In this document: positions 36,167 to 47,639 of the stretch, piece by piece
Layout of the letters: each line of letters starts with the position of its first letter
Position numbering within the stretch: position 1 is the stretch's first letter
NCBI GenBank assembly: GCA_037127255.1
Contig: JBANSL010000003.1
Location: 50,872,314-50,936,313 of the forward strand
DNA: 64,000 nt
DNA from: Persicaria tinctoria
Lineage: Eukaryota; Streptophyta; Magnoliopsida; Caryophyllales; Polygonaceae
Reading direction: 5' to 3'
Position numbers and translations under genes: made by a program
The notes under the pieces: model-generated
What the model was told of the DNA's origin: nothing
Databases searched by the model: none
The model's input: the letters and a program-made list of their open reading frames with translations, nothing else

Positions 36167-37988
36167 TGTTGTAAGAGAAAATCGAGTTTAAAATATAATA
36201 AAATAAATCAAACCAGATTCGTGCCCACGCAAATAATTACAAGACCTCCTCCTGATGTAGGTATGTAGCAGCGGGAAGTCAGGATCGATCCTCGAGGAAG
36301 CGTGTCACCGTATCTCATGTAGCGGAAAAACATCATGAGCAGAAGTCGACTACAGATTGCCCGATCTCGACTAGGGTTAGTCGACAGAAGATCGGACAAG
36401 TTGAAACAAGCAGGCAGCAGCTCCCGACTTTTGGTCGATATCGAGGAGATTTACTCGATAGCGAGCAAACTTTGTCGATGTCGAGTACCTGCAGAAACCA
36501 GAAGCTACAACGATCTTGTGGATCGAATGTCAGAAGTCGATGCCGACCAGTTTTGATCGAGATCTAGGAAGGCAGGGACTTTCAAATAAAATATAGAACA
36601 AGGCTTTGTGAAACTCGAAATAAACTATGTGAAAGAAAACTTCCAAGATTGGGGTTTGCAACGACAATAACCAAGCATGCATAAGGCAAGATAAATAACG
36701 ATAATCGTGCAAAGTGCATCGAAGGATCAAGCTTTTGCCTTTTCCAACAATTAGACAACTCTTTCAAGAAACCCTAATTGTATCTACCGATTTTAGGTTT
36801 ACAATCCAAGTTGTTAGCATGGATCTCCATTGAATGGGTAACAAACACATAAAAGGTAGTAGATGCTCAAAACAAGATAAAAGTCGGATCTTTACCTCAA
36901 CCACGCAGGGCTATCGTCGGGCTCACCCCAACCCTAGAAGTAGGTGGACTACTCGCGCCTCATCGCAATCGCAGACATTGATTGAAAAGAAATAACTTGC
37001 ATTAACTAAATTCAAATTCTTTACAATCCCGGCTCTCCAACTTTCGTTGAATGCCAAAACCCTAAAACCTATGAAATCCTAAACTTCTCTGTGGAACTAC
37101 TTCTCTAGCTCTGAATTGAATAGAAAATCATCCCCATGGGCTTTATTTATAGGGCTTAATCCTTGCTAATCAAGGAAAGAAATTTATATCTATATCTAAA
37201 GATAAAACTTAATTAAAGATAAAACATTAAATCAAAAAGGAATATCTAGATATCTCTTGTCTTAAGTGAATAATCTTTTCTCCATGGATAAATCCTTCAT
37301 ATAACTTGATAGATCTTTGATAGACTCGGACTCCTTCGCTCTCAAGCAATCCAAACAATCCAGCTCGACTCGGACAGGCCCAACAACGTCACGACCCAGG
37401 AACTTTTTGGTCAACATCGAGGAATTTCCTCGATATCGAGGAACATTTCGTCGACTTCGACTTCACTGGGCTTCCTCGAGTAACTTCTTCTCGGGCTGGC
37501 TTGGACAGGTGTTTCTAGCTTGGTCGATGTCGATGAATTTACTCGACATCGAGGAAAATTGTTGTCGATCTTGGCTTGTCTGGCTAACTCGAGTAGCTCC
37601 TCCTCGGATCCTCGATCAGGTGTGGTGCTGAGTTTAGTTGATATCGAGGAAATTCCTCGACATCGAGTAAAATGGCTACTCGAGTTGGCTTTCTCCTCGG
37701 CTTCTCGATTAGCTTCTCCTCGACCGGGCTTGGCTTCACACATTTTTGTCGATATCGAGAAAGTCTTCTCGACATCGAGTAAAACTCGGCTTCCGTCTTC
37801 TCTTCTTCGTTTTGTCCCGGAATGGCTATAAATCCTGTAATATTAAACCAAAACTTATGTAGACCTCTATTTCTTGCAAATAAGCATATATTACATAAAT
37901 TCAACATATTCCCAGCCCAAAATATGCAAAGTATATTGAATAAGGAGTTATAATGTGTATAAAAACATGGCTATTTTAGTGGACATCA
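36167..37988 (-). mobile_element. Solo LTR of family A (Athila-like)
   Basis: The 1822-bp sequence runs TGTTGTAAGAG...GTGGACATCA, reverse orientation, and is flanked by CCCTT on both sides (36162-36166 and 37989-37993). It is the complete version of the LTR that is broken in LTR-A1. It contains at least seven pairs of TCGAnnTCGA motifs at 36430-36550 and 37410-37780 and the conserved GTCGGGCTCACCCCAACCC block (36915-36955) shared with the Athila-B LTR. Solo LTRs arise by recombination between two LTRs. Confidence 0.92.
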
Positions 37989-37993
37989 CCCTT

Positions 37994-39400
37994 GTGAAGT
38001 GTATGAACACATCCCAAAGAACGATGTGTATACATAAGTTTTTTGAATCCCTAAAGTGGTGAATTTTATCCGTGAAGTGGAGATAAAATATCTAATCTCA
38101 TAGTACATATCCCTTGAAGTGGATAAAGAGGTATATCCCTAAAGCGATTAAATTACAAACCTCATGTATTCCCCAAAGTGGATGATAGTTAGAAAACCTC
38201 ATGTATTCCCCAAAGTGGATGAAAGTTATAAAATTGATATTATAAATCATTTGATTTGATGTGATTAATAAATAATATGCCCCCATGACATGCATGGGCC
38301 ACGAAAAATATTAATTATAATTATTTTCTATGTCTTGCTTCATATCTATTTTGTGAGATTGTGAATAAAGATAGTTGATCACCATTTCCATATTTTATCA
38401 AAGAAGGCGTTTTGATAATATCACAAATCCGTTTTGGATTGTGATTATGTAGATATCGTGTGTAGATATTGCTCACATAAGAGGTACATTGACCTTTATT
38501 GCTTGATTAATTAAATTAATACATAATTCTATGCATCTTTATTTGTCCCATCTTAGAGTTTGAAATTCTAGTTGGATAAATCTCTTCCGATTTGTGCTTT
38601 GTATAAACCATGATTATTTGATTTGATGATGGGTGAAGTCATATGAGTGATTTGTGCACAAAGTCGTACCGGGATATCGTGGTAAAAGGAGGCAAACATT
38701 AGAAGATGGGACTCTATTGGGTTGCGAGCCTATTTATATTAGGCTTTAAGGCTTGTGGTGGAGTCGAGCTAATTTCTTAATCATGGTATATGCGATCGAG
38801 CTTTGCGGTCAAGTAAGCCTAAACATCATATATTTGAGTTATGAATTTTATGTCGGTCCCTTGATCATTAGTGATTATATATATAAGAATTTGGAGTATG
38901 GACAAATCATGTACGATTGGGGGATGACGATGCATATAGATATAGTTATTGAGTAAATTGAACATATATTGGATGGATACATGATAAATAATATCTAAAT
39001 TTATACATTGATATTTTGATAAATAAATAAAAATGTCATCATGCATCAATTAAAATATCAGCTTCATCTTTGTTGTGATGAGCTAAGATAATGTTGTTGA
39101 TTTCAACTTGTAATTGTAACTTATTTGTTTCATATATGATTTGTTTCATAGAAGGTGAAATATAAACTCCTAAAGTGGTTAAACTTGTTTGATTCCTTGT
39201 CACCAGAAGTTGACATTATTTATGTGTCATGAAGTTGATTTGTAAAGTACATCCCCAAAGTAATTGCATGCAAATAAGAAAAGAAATATCGTCTCTCATA
39301 GATGATGATGAAATTATTGAAATTTTGAGATAGTTATTGAACCTATATTATCCACATGAAGTGGCCAAATAAATATATTAATTATATTTAGTCTATTTAT
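37994..39400 (+). repeat. Dispersed short hairpins in the plus-strand copia
   Basis: Motifs such as ATCCCTAAAGTGGTGA, ATCCGTGAAGTGGAGAT, ATCCCTTGAAGTGGAT and ATTCCCCAAAGTGGATGA (twice in 38165-38225) recur, each a short stem with an A-rich loop. They are the opposite-strand counterpart of the array at 50390-51060. Confidence 0.6.
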
Positions 39401-39692
39401 ATTTATTGAGATTACTTTTGTTATTTACTTGTGATGTATATATCTAAATTTACTTTTATGCCATAAACATGTGTGATTTTATATTGACAAGGATTATTTA
39501 TGTCATTAGTGTTAATAAATGCTATCAATTGAATGAAGAACATATATGATCCAACTCCTTTATTTTATTTATCTATTTGATTTGCATTTTATCTACATGA
39601 ATATGCATTGGAAATATTTCTTGAAAAAACAATTATGGGTAGATAATGCCAATTTTATTCAACAGATGATGATTTGGGAGAAGAGTTTGAAC

Positions 39693-40244
39693 CAGTGTTC
39701 TAAGGCGGCGCCTAGGCGCTAGGCGGGACGGGACCTAGGAATTTTTAAGCCTAGGCGGACCTCTAGGCGGAAATTCGTCCAGGAACCGCCTAGTCCCGCC
39801 TAGGCGCCGCCTAGGCACCGCCTGGTCCCGCCTAGGCACCGCCTGGGCCCGACTGGTCCCGCCTAGGCGCCGCCTGGACCCGCCTAGACACCGCCTAGTC
39901 CAGCGATTATTCAATTTGAGCTTCTAAGCATATGATTAGTTGATTTAGGGTTTTTTTTATCCCCCATGTCGGGATGTATTTGCTTTTCAGTCGAACTTAT
40001 AGTTTTGGATTTTAGGAGGTTTAGAGTTGTTAGTCAGACATGTACTTTTGCGTTTATTTACTTTAGTGTTAGTTAACTACTAGAAATTTGGGTTTATGAG
40101 TGATATTATGGATTATTATTACATTATATGAATTATTGACAAGTGTTATTCGTCAAAATATAAGGAAATAATGAAGTTTGTTTTAAGTCCGCCTAGGCGC
40201 CGCCTAGGCACCCGCCTAACCGCCTAGCGCCTTTTAGAACATTG
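39693..40244. mobile_element. hAT-type MITE with CCTAGGCG repeats
   Basis: The ends CAGTGTTCTAA and, inverted, CAATGTTCTAA are flanked by a perfect 8-bp duplication GTTTGAAC (39685-39692 and 40245-40252). The termini contain arrays of CGCCTAGGCG-type palindromic units (39705-39900 and 40187-40230). The middle is AT-rich without an ORF. Size (552 bp), ends and duplication define a non-autonomous hAT element. Confidence 0.93.
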
Positions 40245-40252
40245 GTTTGAAC

Positions 40253-41838
40253 TGTGTGATGTTTTAATATTTGAGTTTAGGAATTTGTAAAATGATTTGT
40301 TGATTTTGACTTATAAATAAGATCGTGAAGATGTATTTATTTTGGAGATGTTTATCGTTGCCTTAAATTATTTAAAACATTAAAGTCAAGGTTTTGAAAT
40401 AACATGCCGGAATTAATTCTATAATATGATTTCGGGAAATTAGTTAAGGATTTAAATGATTAAAGTCGGAATTTGGCCGGGTATGATTTGAGAAATTGGT
40501 TTTAAGGTTTAAATGTTTAATATCGGGATTCTTTGTCTTGGTTTGATGATGTTGGTTTTGAGAAGGAAGTTTGGAAAATATGCTTAGTACGATTTTATGA
40601 ATGGGTTTAATTGGAAGTAAATGATTTTGGTTGATGTTGATCGTATCAGAAGGGCTTTGGAAAGGGTTTTACTGTTGATGGGTTTTGAGTATGTTGAGAA
40701 CCTGAGTTTCGTGTGTATGAATGTTGGTCCGGTAGCTTATGGAAATGGCTTGATGATAGATATGTATTGCTTTTGGATTGCTTTGGACTTGTATTTGGGC
40801 CATTGCTTGTGTTATGTTGCTGTTCTGCATCTTTAGGTAAGTTCCCTAGTGGCTTACTCATGTTGGACACTCATGCCTGTTGTTGCATTTTATGTTAGGT
40901 GTTGCATACGCATAAAAGCATGCCATGTAGTATCATGCTAGGATTGCATTGAACTGAGCATGTGGTTACAATGTGTGTTTGAATCAGAACGGCCGTTATA
41001 TGTGATAGTCCTAGTGTCTTTTCTAGGGTCATAGGGTAGCCCAGCCTCATCGGATGCCCTGAGTCAATCGAGTCAATATGAGCTTGTTACTATAGCCCAG
41101 CACCATCGGACAAGCGGGTATGATGTTGTGTTTGGTTGTGTTGTTGAGCATGCTATTATTCCGTGGTCCGTGCACCACGACGAGGCAATGGGTACCGTAC
41201 TGGCCAGGTCCGCTCATGAAAAAGGGGGCGAAGTAGGAGAGGGATATGCCATTTGGGATTGTCTTGGGCCCTTTATAGTATTTATGCACATTATTATAAC
41301 TAGGAGCATGCTAGTGTGCTTAACTTTCGTACTGCATTAGAGCATCTTTATTAGGTATAGCAGATACTATGTGGCCTCATTGAGGACTGCCGGTCTCGCA
41401 TGCGTGGCTCGATCTGACTCCTTTCCATGTCTTCTTTTAAAGGTATTTTTTCTGCAGATTTTGAGTGCTCGATGTCTATATGACGGGGTTCCCTTTTGGC
41501 TATTATTGGACTCAAAGACCGACTTCCATACTTATAAACATGGATAATTTGGATACTCGTATTTACCATGTTTTTTGTTTTGACCCGACTTCACCGTGGA
41601 AAACTGTACCTTCTTTTCGTTTTCGCAGATCCTCTTAAATGAATTTCCGCGACTTAGTCTATAGGACAGACTGAGGGTACCCAACGACCCTCCGATTTCG
41701 TTGGGGTTCGGAATCCCCGCTTTAAAAGGATAGTCTTTTGAGGTTTGAAACCTCGACCCGTATCTGGATTGCAACATCCGAACAAGGGGTTTTCATCCCT
41801 TAAAACGTAACCCGGAAATCAAAATTCTGGGCCGTTAC
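40253..41838 (+). repeat. Old gypsy LTR fragment related to 32931-35898
   Basis: The stretch 40830-41838 parallels 34950-35898: GTTGCATACGCATAAAAGCA, TCATAGGGTAGCCCAGC and the LTR end GGGCCGTTACA at 41838. It is more diverged than the LTR of the main gypsy. The left border is unclear. Confidence 0.7.
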
Positions 41839-43455
41839 AAATTGTTAAATTGTGTGAAATTTATAAAAATTAGTTCACGAGAGCCCGAAGACTCTTTAAT
41901 TTGGATCTTGTTCTTAATCTACTTGGGTATGGTAGAACTCAAATAGCTAGCTAAATGACCTATGGTTCATAAAAACCTCTCTTATTGCCAGATGCAATAT
42001 ATATTGTTACCTCCAGCAAAGAACATAAAGAGGATACGATGCGCGCGACCGTTGTTAGAATACTGGTCATAATTTTAAAAATGATTATAGATAATAATGT
42101 ATGAGTTGACTCCCACGTCAAAGAGAATGCATGTGGAAGAAAAAGTCAAAGTTGATGGCTTGCCTAATTTGGATTTGTAATATCCCAAACTGTGAACGGA
42201 TCATCGAATGAAAATGTTAGAATGGTTTAGAGCTTGGTATCTAATTATATGGAAAACTAGAAGATTTTGGGATGAAATAACTAATGAGTATTTGTATAAA
42301 GTCTATACACGGCATAATTAAACCTTATAAATAGCTCCAAAAGAGCATCAAACCTATTCCTCGAAGGTCTATTGATATAATCAAGTAGTAAACTTATATG
42401 AGAAGATGACTCTAGAAGAGCATCAAAACCCTCTAAAGGGAAGGAGTGATGAAAGATAAAATGGGATCGTCAAAGCCGATAATTGCCAAAAGTAGTGGTT
42501 TTCCTCTAGTCGAAGATGTCAAAAAAATATCTGACATATAATAAATATATTACCCATATTGGCAATATGGATGAGAAGCTGGCAATTAAATCGACCAAGT
42601 GAAGTTGTTACTTATGAGATTATCATTTAGGAAAATGCTAACGCATGGAATGACCCAGTAGAGTCATCAATAATAGCTAACAAGCTGGCATGAATATCAA
42701 AAGATTGATTTGATTTCGGTCAACACTAGAATAAATTCTCCTTCTTATAATTTATCTCGAGTAGAGAGCTTGGTATTTAGATGTTCAATATATGCACCGA
42801 AATCTCCCGACAGATGATAAAATACTCAGTATTTAGGGGGAGATGAAAATGAGATCAAGAAGTAATATGTTTCATGGAAGAGAAGTGAATCGAAAGTTCA
42901 ATGAACTATATAGCAAACAAGCTAGTAAAGGCATCAGTAAATGTAAAAGAGAGTGACAAAAGTCACATTTACAACAAATAATGCACTAGCATGATTTATA
43001 TCGAGGTTCTAGTAGTAACTTCAAACATTGGTGATATGTCCACTATTATAAAACTGCTGAAGAGATTTCATGAACGTTGACAGTGTTAGAATTCATTATG
43101 AATTGTCTTGAAATGACCAAATCCGTCCTTGATTACCGTTGATGACGTATATCTAAGTTTACACTTCAAGTGCCAGATAAGAATAATTAGAGCTTACAAA
43201 GCGCTAAGAGCAGAATGTGATTTGTTTATTGAAAAATTCATAAGATATGCAATAAGAAGAGGATTAGTTGGAAATTAGTTGAAAGCTCTAAAAATATCTC
43301 GACTTGTAGTTCAAGTGTAAAAAGAGAGATATATTACAATATGAAGACAAATGATCTTTTCATCAACTTTGATTAGATTGTGAATGGATATTAAGTCTAG
43401 AAGTACCATGTCTTTATTAAATTGGTGATTTATATGCTAAATTGAGGGGGAGAAA
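41839..43455 (+). other. Degenerate copia pol region
   Basis: Short frames and stops only. Fragments such as TAGGGGGAGATGAAAATGAG have counterparts in the minus-strand copia. No domain can be read with confidence. Confidence 0.4.
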
Positions 43456-43462
43456 AGTTGTA

Positions 43463-44485
43463 CTCTTTTCCTTAACTTTGGTTTTTATCCCATTTGGGTT
43501 TTTCCAAAGCAAGGTTTTTAACGAGGCAACTCCCCTCATAAGGATACATTGTATATCCCAAATTCTAGAAAGAAATAATTCATGCAAAGATCGATTATTT
43601 AAGCATGGAATTATTGGACTTGTAGCTTCAACATTGAAAAGTGCAACATCGATCAATTTGTTTTAACTGGGTGTTCATACAAAATAAAATATAAAGCCAC
43701 CTTGATTGCACAAATGCCGATATATCAAAGGTTATATGTAGAATCTATTCACAAGAAGTAGATATAATTTTGGATCCAAATGGAAATGATAGTTGTGGTA
43801 GGTGTATACCTATATATGAAATGATCAATTGAAAATCCTTGAAGAATTAATATCAAAGCCACGTAACATAAAATTGATTAAAGATCCTTAAAAGAGTACT
43901 AGAAGTACCTATAATTGTGAAAATGATGACATTGCATTATGTCCCAAAGTACCATACAATGTTGTACTCTTTTCCCTGATCTTGGTTTTTATCCCATTGA
44001 GTTTGTCCAACTTAAGGTTTTTAACGAGGCAACTTAGACACCATTTAATACACTAGATCCCCCATTATCAAATGACACAATGGGTATTGAAGTACCTTAT
44101 GTTTGTGTATTGCAAGCAGCTCAACGCCAACAAATGAAAGTCAAGCATTCGAAGTCAATTGTAATGTATGAAGTCATCTCAACTTATACACATCAAAGAA
44201 AATTTTGAGACTCGACTATGCAGCTCGTACCATCAACACTATCAAGAAGTTCAAAGAGCTTACCCGAATGAGAAGACTGCAAGAAGGGCGTTGAATTCAG
44301 GGGGAGTATATACGCACCGCACTCTTTTTTTCTTCGATCAGGTTTTATCCCACTTGGTTTGCCTGACAAGGTTTTTTTTAAATAGGCAGTACTACCAAAG
44401 CGTATTACATGTCATTTGTATTTTTTTTTCCTGGGTCCTAGTTTTGTCCCAATTGGTTTTCTAGGCGAGGTTTTTAATGTGATAG
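43463..44485 (+). repeat. Four variants of a copia pre-LTR stem-loop
   Basis: Copies at about 43463, 43965, 44320 and 44425 follow the plan stem, GTTTTxxTCCCAxTxGGTTT, complementary stem, AAGGTTTTTAA. The stem halves are CTTTGG/CCAAAG, TTGG/CCAA, TCAGG/CCTGA and CCTAG/CTAGG. The sequence type is known just before the 3' LTR of many plant copia elements. Confidence 0.7.
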
Positions 44486-44523
44486 TTTTGTAACATTTAG
44501 AGATGTTTATCCAAGGGGGAGTG

Positions 44524-44766
44524 TTATAATATTATATTGTATTATTATATTGGGGTGGATAAATGGAAAACCTAGTTCCCTTTGTATACTCCTATATAAT
44601 GAGTCATTTGGAACCCTAATGAGATCATCAGTTTCTCCCCTCCACTTCTTTCTCCTCTTCTCTATTTCTTTCGGTCTATAATATGGGATGATATCATAAT
44701 ATACTTGGAATTTTTTTATTCTGTTATTGCAATATGCAAAGGATCTCTCAACCTTTTGGTTCAATA
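44524..44766 (+). repeat. Copia 3' LTR, cut by CACTA-3
   Basis: It follows the purine tract AAGGGGGAG and begins TGTTATAATATTATATTG. A TATA-like TATATAATG (44593) and a pyrimidine-rich leader (44635-44665) resemble an LTR promoter. CACTA-3 enters at 44767, so the LTR end is uncertain. Confidence 0.65.
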
Positions 44767-44784
44767 ACTACTAGAAATTTGCTA

Positions 44785-45085
44785 TTTAACATCGGTTAAT
44801 AGCCGATGTCTTTCAAAAACAAAATCGATGTCTATGTGGGGGATATAAAAAGTCCAAAGTTTTTCACATCGGCTAGAAACCGATGTCTTTATATGTTATA
44901 ACATCGTTTATATTTTTAAATCCGATGTCTTTGTTATCCTATAACATCGATTATAAAAATATACACGATGTTATAACATACAAAGACATCGGCTATTACC
45001 CGATGTTAAAAAGTTTTGACTTTTTACATGCCCCACATAGACATCGATTTTTTTTGAAAGACATCGGTTATTACCCGATGTGAAA
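44785..45085. repeat. CACTA-3 left subterminal repeats
   Basis: About a dozen ACATCGG, ACATCGAT or CCGATGT motifs alternate in both orientations, with longer inverted segments (GATGTCTATGTGGGG near 44826 versus CCCCACATAGACATCG near 45031). Confidence 0.85.
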
Positions 45086-45115
45086 TGACATATTTGAGTT
45101 TTTTTTTATTATCGT

Positions 45116-45185
45116 AGCCTATGCGGTATTTGAACTCGCATCTTTGTGTTTAAACGCAATGCTCTACCATTTGAGCTAATAGGCT
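45116..45185 (-). tRNA. tRNA-like sequence (probably a degenerate pseudo-tRNA)
   Basis: On the minus strand a 7-bp acceptor stem (AGCCTAT/ATAGGCT), a D arm GCTC-AAATGGTA-GAGC, an anticodon arm with loop TTTAAA and a T arm with loop TTCAAAT can be drawn in 70 nt. The A box (TAGCTCAAATGGTAGAGC) and B box (GAGTTCAAATACC) are close to consensus. The anticodon stem and T stem have mismatches and the loop is 6 nt, so it is probably non-functional. The anticodon cannot be read safely. Confidence 0.5.
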
Positions 45186-45369
45186 TTAAATTAGATAGAA
45201 CGTTCTTACATAATAGCAAAAAGAGCATATGAAACTTAAATAATCCACAAATTGGATGCCAATCTAGCTACCAACCTAAGCTGCAGAAAAGTCCTAAATC
45301 AGTCAACCAATTGCCTATAAATGTAGCCAAAACATCACTAAAAGTTGAATATCTAAGCCCCATGAAAAT

Positions 45370-46753
45370 AGCAAGATCCAAAAATGAAAGTAAGATACAA
45401 AAATTACTTGATTCGGGATGCAGATCCAAAATCCAAGACCTCCAAGGCATTAATAATCATCTAATTCAAATCATAAAAATCAATGAAATAGAATCTTGTT
45501 CAATTCCATCAGTAAAAATACCAGAATTTTTCAATAAGAAGTGAAAGCTCTTTCCTCTGATTTGGTCTTTCTCAAGTGGTTGACCTCTTCCCTGCGAGAA
45601 AGCTCAACATCAATAAGATAGAGTTTATCACATACTTGATAATCCTAAAATTTGGCTACCTGAATTTAGTTCCTTTTCAGAAACCCGTCCCCTCCATTTT
45701 AGCACAAAAGTTTACCACTAGCATCACATATCTATTCCCATAGTAGACCTTCAAACACCTATGATACATAACAAAGACAACATCTCAGTATCTAAAGAAG
45801 TATGCTGGTGAAATAAAAAAAAACCACAGATTGTATATTAAGAAAACAAAAAATATTTCAAGCATTTTTTCATGAAAGGGGACAGATTTACTAAATTAAA
45901 GCATTTAGACAATAAATAGGCAAGTGATTAATTTGCTCATGCAATTCACAAAAAAAGCTCTCTCAATATATATTAGGCAAGCAATATGAAAAGTTGAGGT
46001 CATACAAGGCTTGGTTGTAATTTAAATCTTGTTGGAATGAATGAATATGCAATAGATCCTATAACATTACCCTTAGTTGCTTCTCAAGTTGGAGACGTGA
46101 TGAGGAAAATGAGCGTAGAAACAAACACCTCTTCCATGGCATTGGTATAAATAAGAAAAATCATCACAGTCCCTTCCTTGGTGATCCTCAAGTGTTGATG
46201 GCCTCATGCGGAATTTAAATCGAACACGATGTTCACCAATTAAGAAAAAAAACATCGACATTTCACTTCTTTGTGCTCAAGTAGATCAAAACATTACATC
46301 AAATAGAAAAACTGAAAAGCAGAGTGAAAGGACCCAAAAATCATGGTTTATGTCATAAGACACCTTACGTACCCCCTCCTTAAATCTGTTTTGCACCATT
46401 TCCAGCCGTAGCATTTTCACATGAGGCTCCATTCTTTTTTCTATCATACATCCTGGTGTCAAGATTGTGCTCTCATTCTCCTTTGCTTTTATAGTCAAGA
46501 CAGATCCCCCCTCGTCCTTCCTCATCCACATTACCTTCCTCATTCTCCTTTGCTTTTATTATCTTCGTGCTTTAGTTAACAGGAAAAGTAAGATACAAAA
46601 ATTGCTAGATTCGGGATGCAAATCCAAAATCCAAGAACTCCAAAGAAGTACGCTGGTGAGATAAAAAAAACCACAGATTCAAGAAATTTTTCATGAAAGG
46701 CGAAAAATTTACTAAATTAAGGCATTTAGGCAATAAATAGGTAAGTGATTAAT
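45370..46753 (+). repeat. Internal direct duplication in CACTA-3
   Basis: Segments at 45370-45422 and 46585-46638 (AGTAAGATACAAAAATT, TTCGGGATGCA, AAATCCAAAATCCAAGA) match. Segments at 45795-45930 and 46643-46753 also match (CGCTGGTGAGATAAAAAAAA, TTTTTCATGAAAGG, AATAAATAGG). The second copy joins the two blocks more closely, which suggests a deletion after duplication. Confidence 0.75.
46073..46465 (-). other. Unrecognised exon-like pieces in CACTA-3
   Basis: Minus-strand frames encode HRVRFKFRMRPSTLEDHQ and EKRMEPHVKMLRLEMVQNRF. They have protein-like composition and lie downstream of the CSN3-like exon. I do not recognise a family. Confidence 0.3.
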
Positions 46754-46800
46754 GTCATTGACATAAGAAGAAGACACTTATGAAATAGAATGTAATAATA

Positions 46801-46880
46801 CCTGTTCCCAAAGCAAAAATGCGTCACAAACAACATACTTGTACTCCAGAGTTTCGAAAACTTTAAACTGTGCATTATAC
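46801..46880 (-). other. Exon-like fragment downstream of the CSN3-like exon
   Basis: Between a CAG acceptor and a GTATTA donor the minus strand reads YNAQFKVFETLEYKYVV and CDAFLLWEQ. It could be another exon of a captured gene; the family is not recognised. Confidence 0.4.
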
Positions 46881-46993
46881 TGCAAAAAGAAAAACACAAC
46901 ATTAAGATGAAAAGAACCATGAAAACACAAATAATGACCCCATATAAGTACTTGTAGAGAACAATGTTGCCTATAAAGAAAAAAGAGCATAAT

Positions 46994-47083
46994 CTGTCCA
47001 TAGTGAATGAGGAAAACCAAAATATACTTTTTGTATGCTTCCACAGCTATAGCATTTAAACTAGTCATCGGTGCAGTGACAAC
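46994..47083 (-). pseudogene. CSN3: Captured exon of a COP9 signalosome subunit 3 gene
   Basis: After a TTTTGCAG acceptor a 90-bp minus-strand exon encodes VVTAPMTSLNAIAVEAYKK followed by YILVFLIHYGQ. This matches the well-conserved VVTAPM...NAIA-EAYKKYILVSLI segment of plant CSN3, a PCI-domain subunit of the COP9 signalosome, which removes NEDD8 from cullins. Only this exon is recognisable, it is flanked by intron sequence, and the expected downstream donor is lost. It sits in CACTA-3, so it is a genomic capture. The assignment is from recalled sequence. Confidence 0.68.
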
Positions 47084-47436
47084 CTGCAAAAAAGAAAACA
47101 TAACAATGAGAAGGTCACACCACATTTGTGGAAGTGTTCTCAATTACACAATCAATGCAATAAATTCAATACAAAGGACTCTCGCACTGAAAAACAAAAC
47201 TCACAAACCAAACATTTTCAAATTAAGAAATCACGGGAACATAAAACTTAAATAAAGTTTTGAAACAATAAAAAAACAAACCAAGGATGAGCAAGGCAAC
47301 AAGAAGAGCCCCAGGAACGGGAAGGAAGAGGTTGTCAACAACCCTAGGCCGCCAATTTCTCGACTAATTTCAGGAGGCCACAGATCCATCCGCGCATGCT
47401 CCTCTCAGAGATGGTGGAGGAGTCGGTGCGCCGGTA

Positions 47437-47545
47437 ATCCCTCCCTGATAAGTGCCTCACCTTGATCTTCCAATCCCTCTCAACTGGTGACTAGAGGCGT
47501 CGCTCGCTCGTCTACAAGCGCTGACTGAGGATGAAGGAGGAGATC
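47437..47545 (+). pseudogene. Captured F-box fragment in CACTA-3
   Basis: The plus strand reads SLPDKCLTLIFQSLSTGD, a stop, then RRRSLVYKR, a stop and LRMKEEIES. SLPDECL-x3-FQ-L-x-GDR-x5-LVCKRWL is the F-box pattern of plant VFB/SKIP2-like F-box proteins, which link substrates to SCF ubiquitin ligases. Stops replace the Arg after GD and the Trp after KR, and another stop precedes the motif, so it is a dead fragment. It is on the strand opposite to the CSN3-like piece, which shows at least two separate captures. Confidence 0.62.
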
Positions 47546-47639
47546 GAATCATTACCGCCTCTTGCTAAACACTCAATCGGATCTCGACTCCCAAATTGGG
47601 ACCCTATTTTCCCAATTCAACTCCATGGAGAGAAAACCT

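Larger units (their letters stand above)
37994..44766 (+). mobile_element. Old Ty1/copia element, plus strand, heavily decayed and interrupted
   Basis: A hairpin-array region (37994-39400) precedes degenerate pol sequence (41839-44310), a set of pre-LTR stem-loops (43463-44485) and a 3' LTR starting TGTTATAATATT (44524). It is interrupted by a hAT MITE and an old gypsy LTR. The order matches, in opposite orientation, the copia element at 48720-52139. No long ORF remains; the identity rests on the 3' end structure and on similarity to the second copy (for example GGGGGAGATGAAAATGAGAT at 42837). Confidence 0.55.

Noticed and set aside
45116..45185. Functional tRNA gene
   Set aside because: Mismatched anticodon and T stems and a six-base loop argue for a pseudogene.
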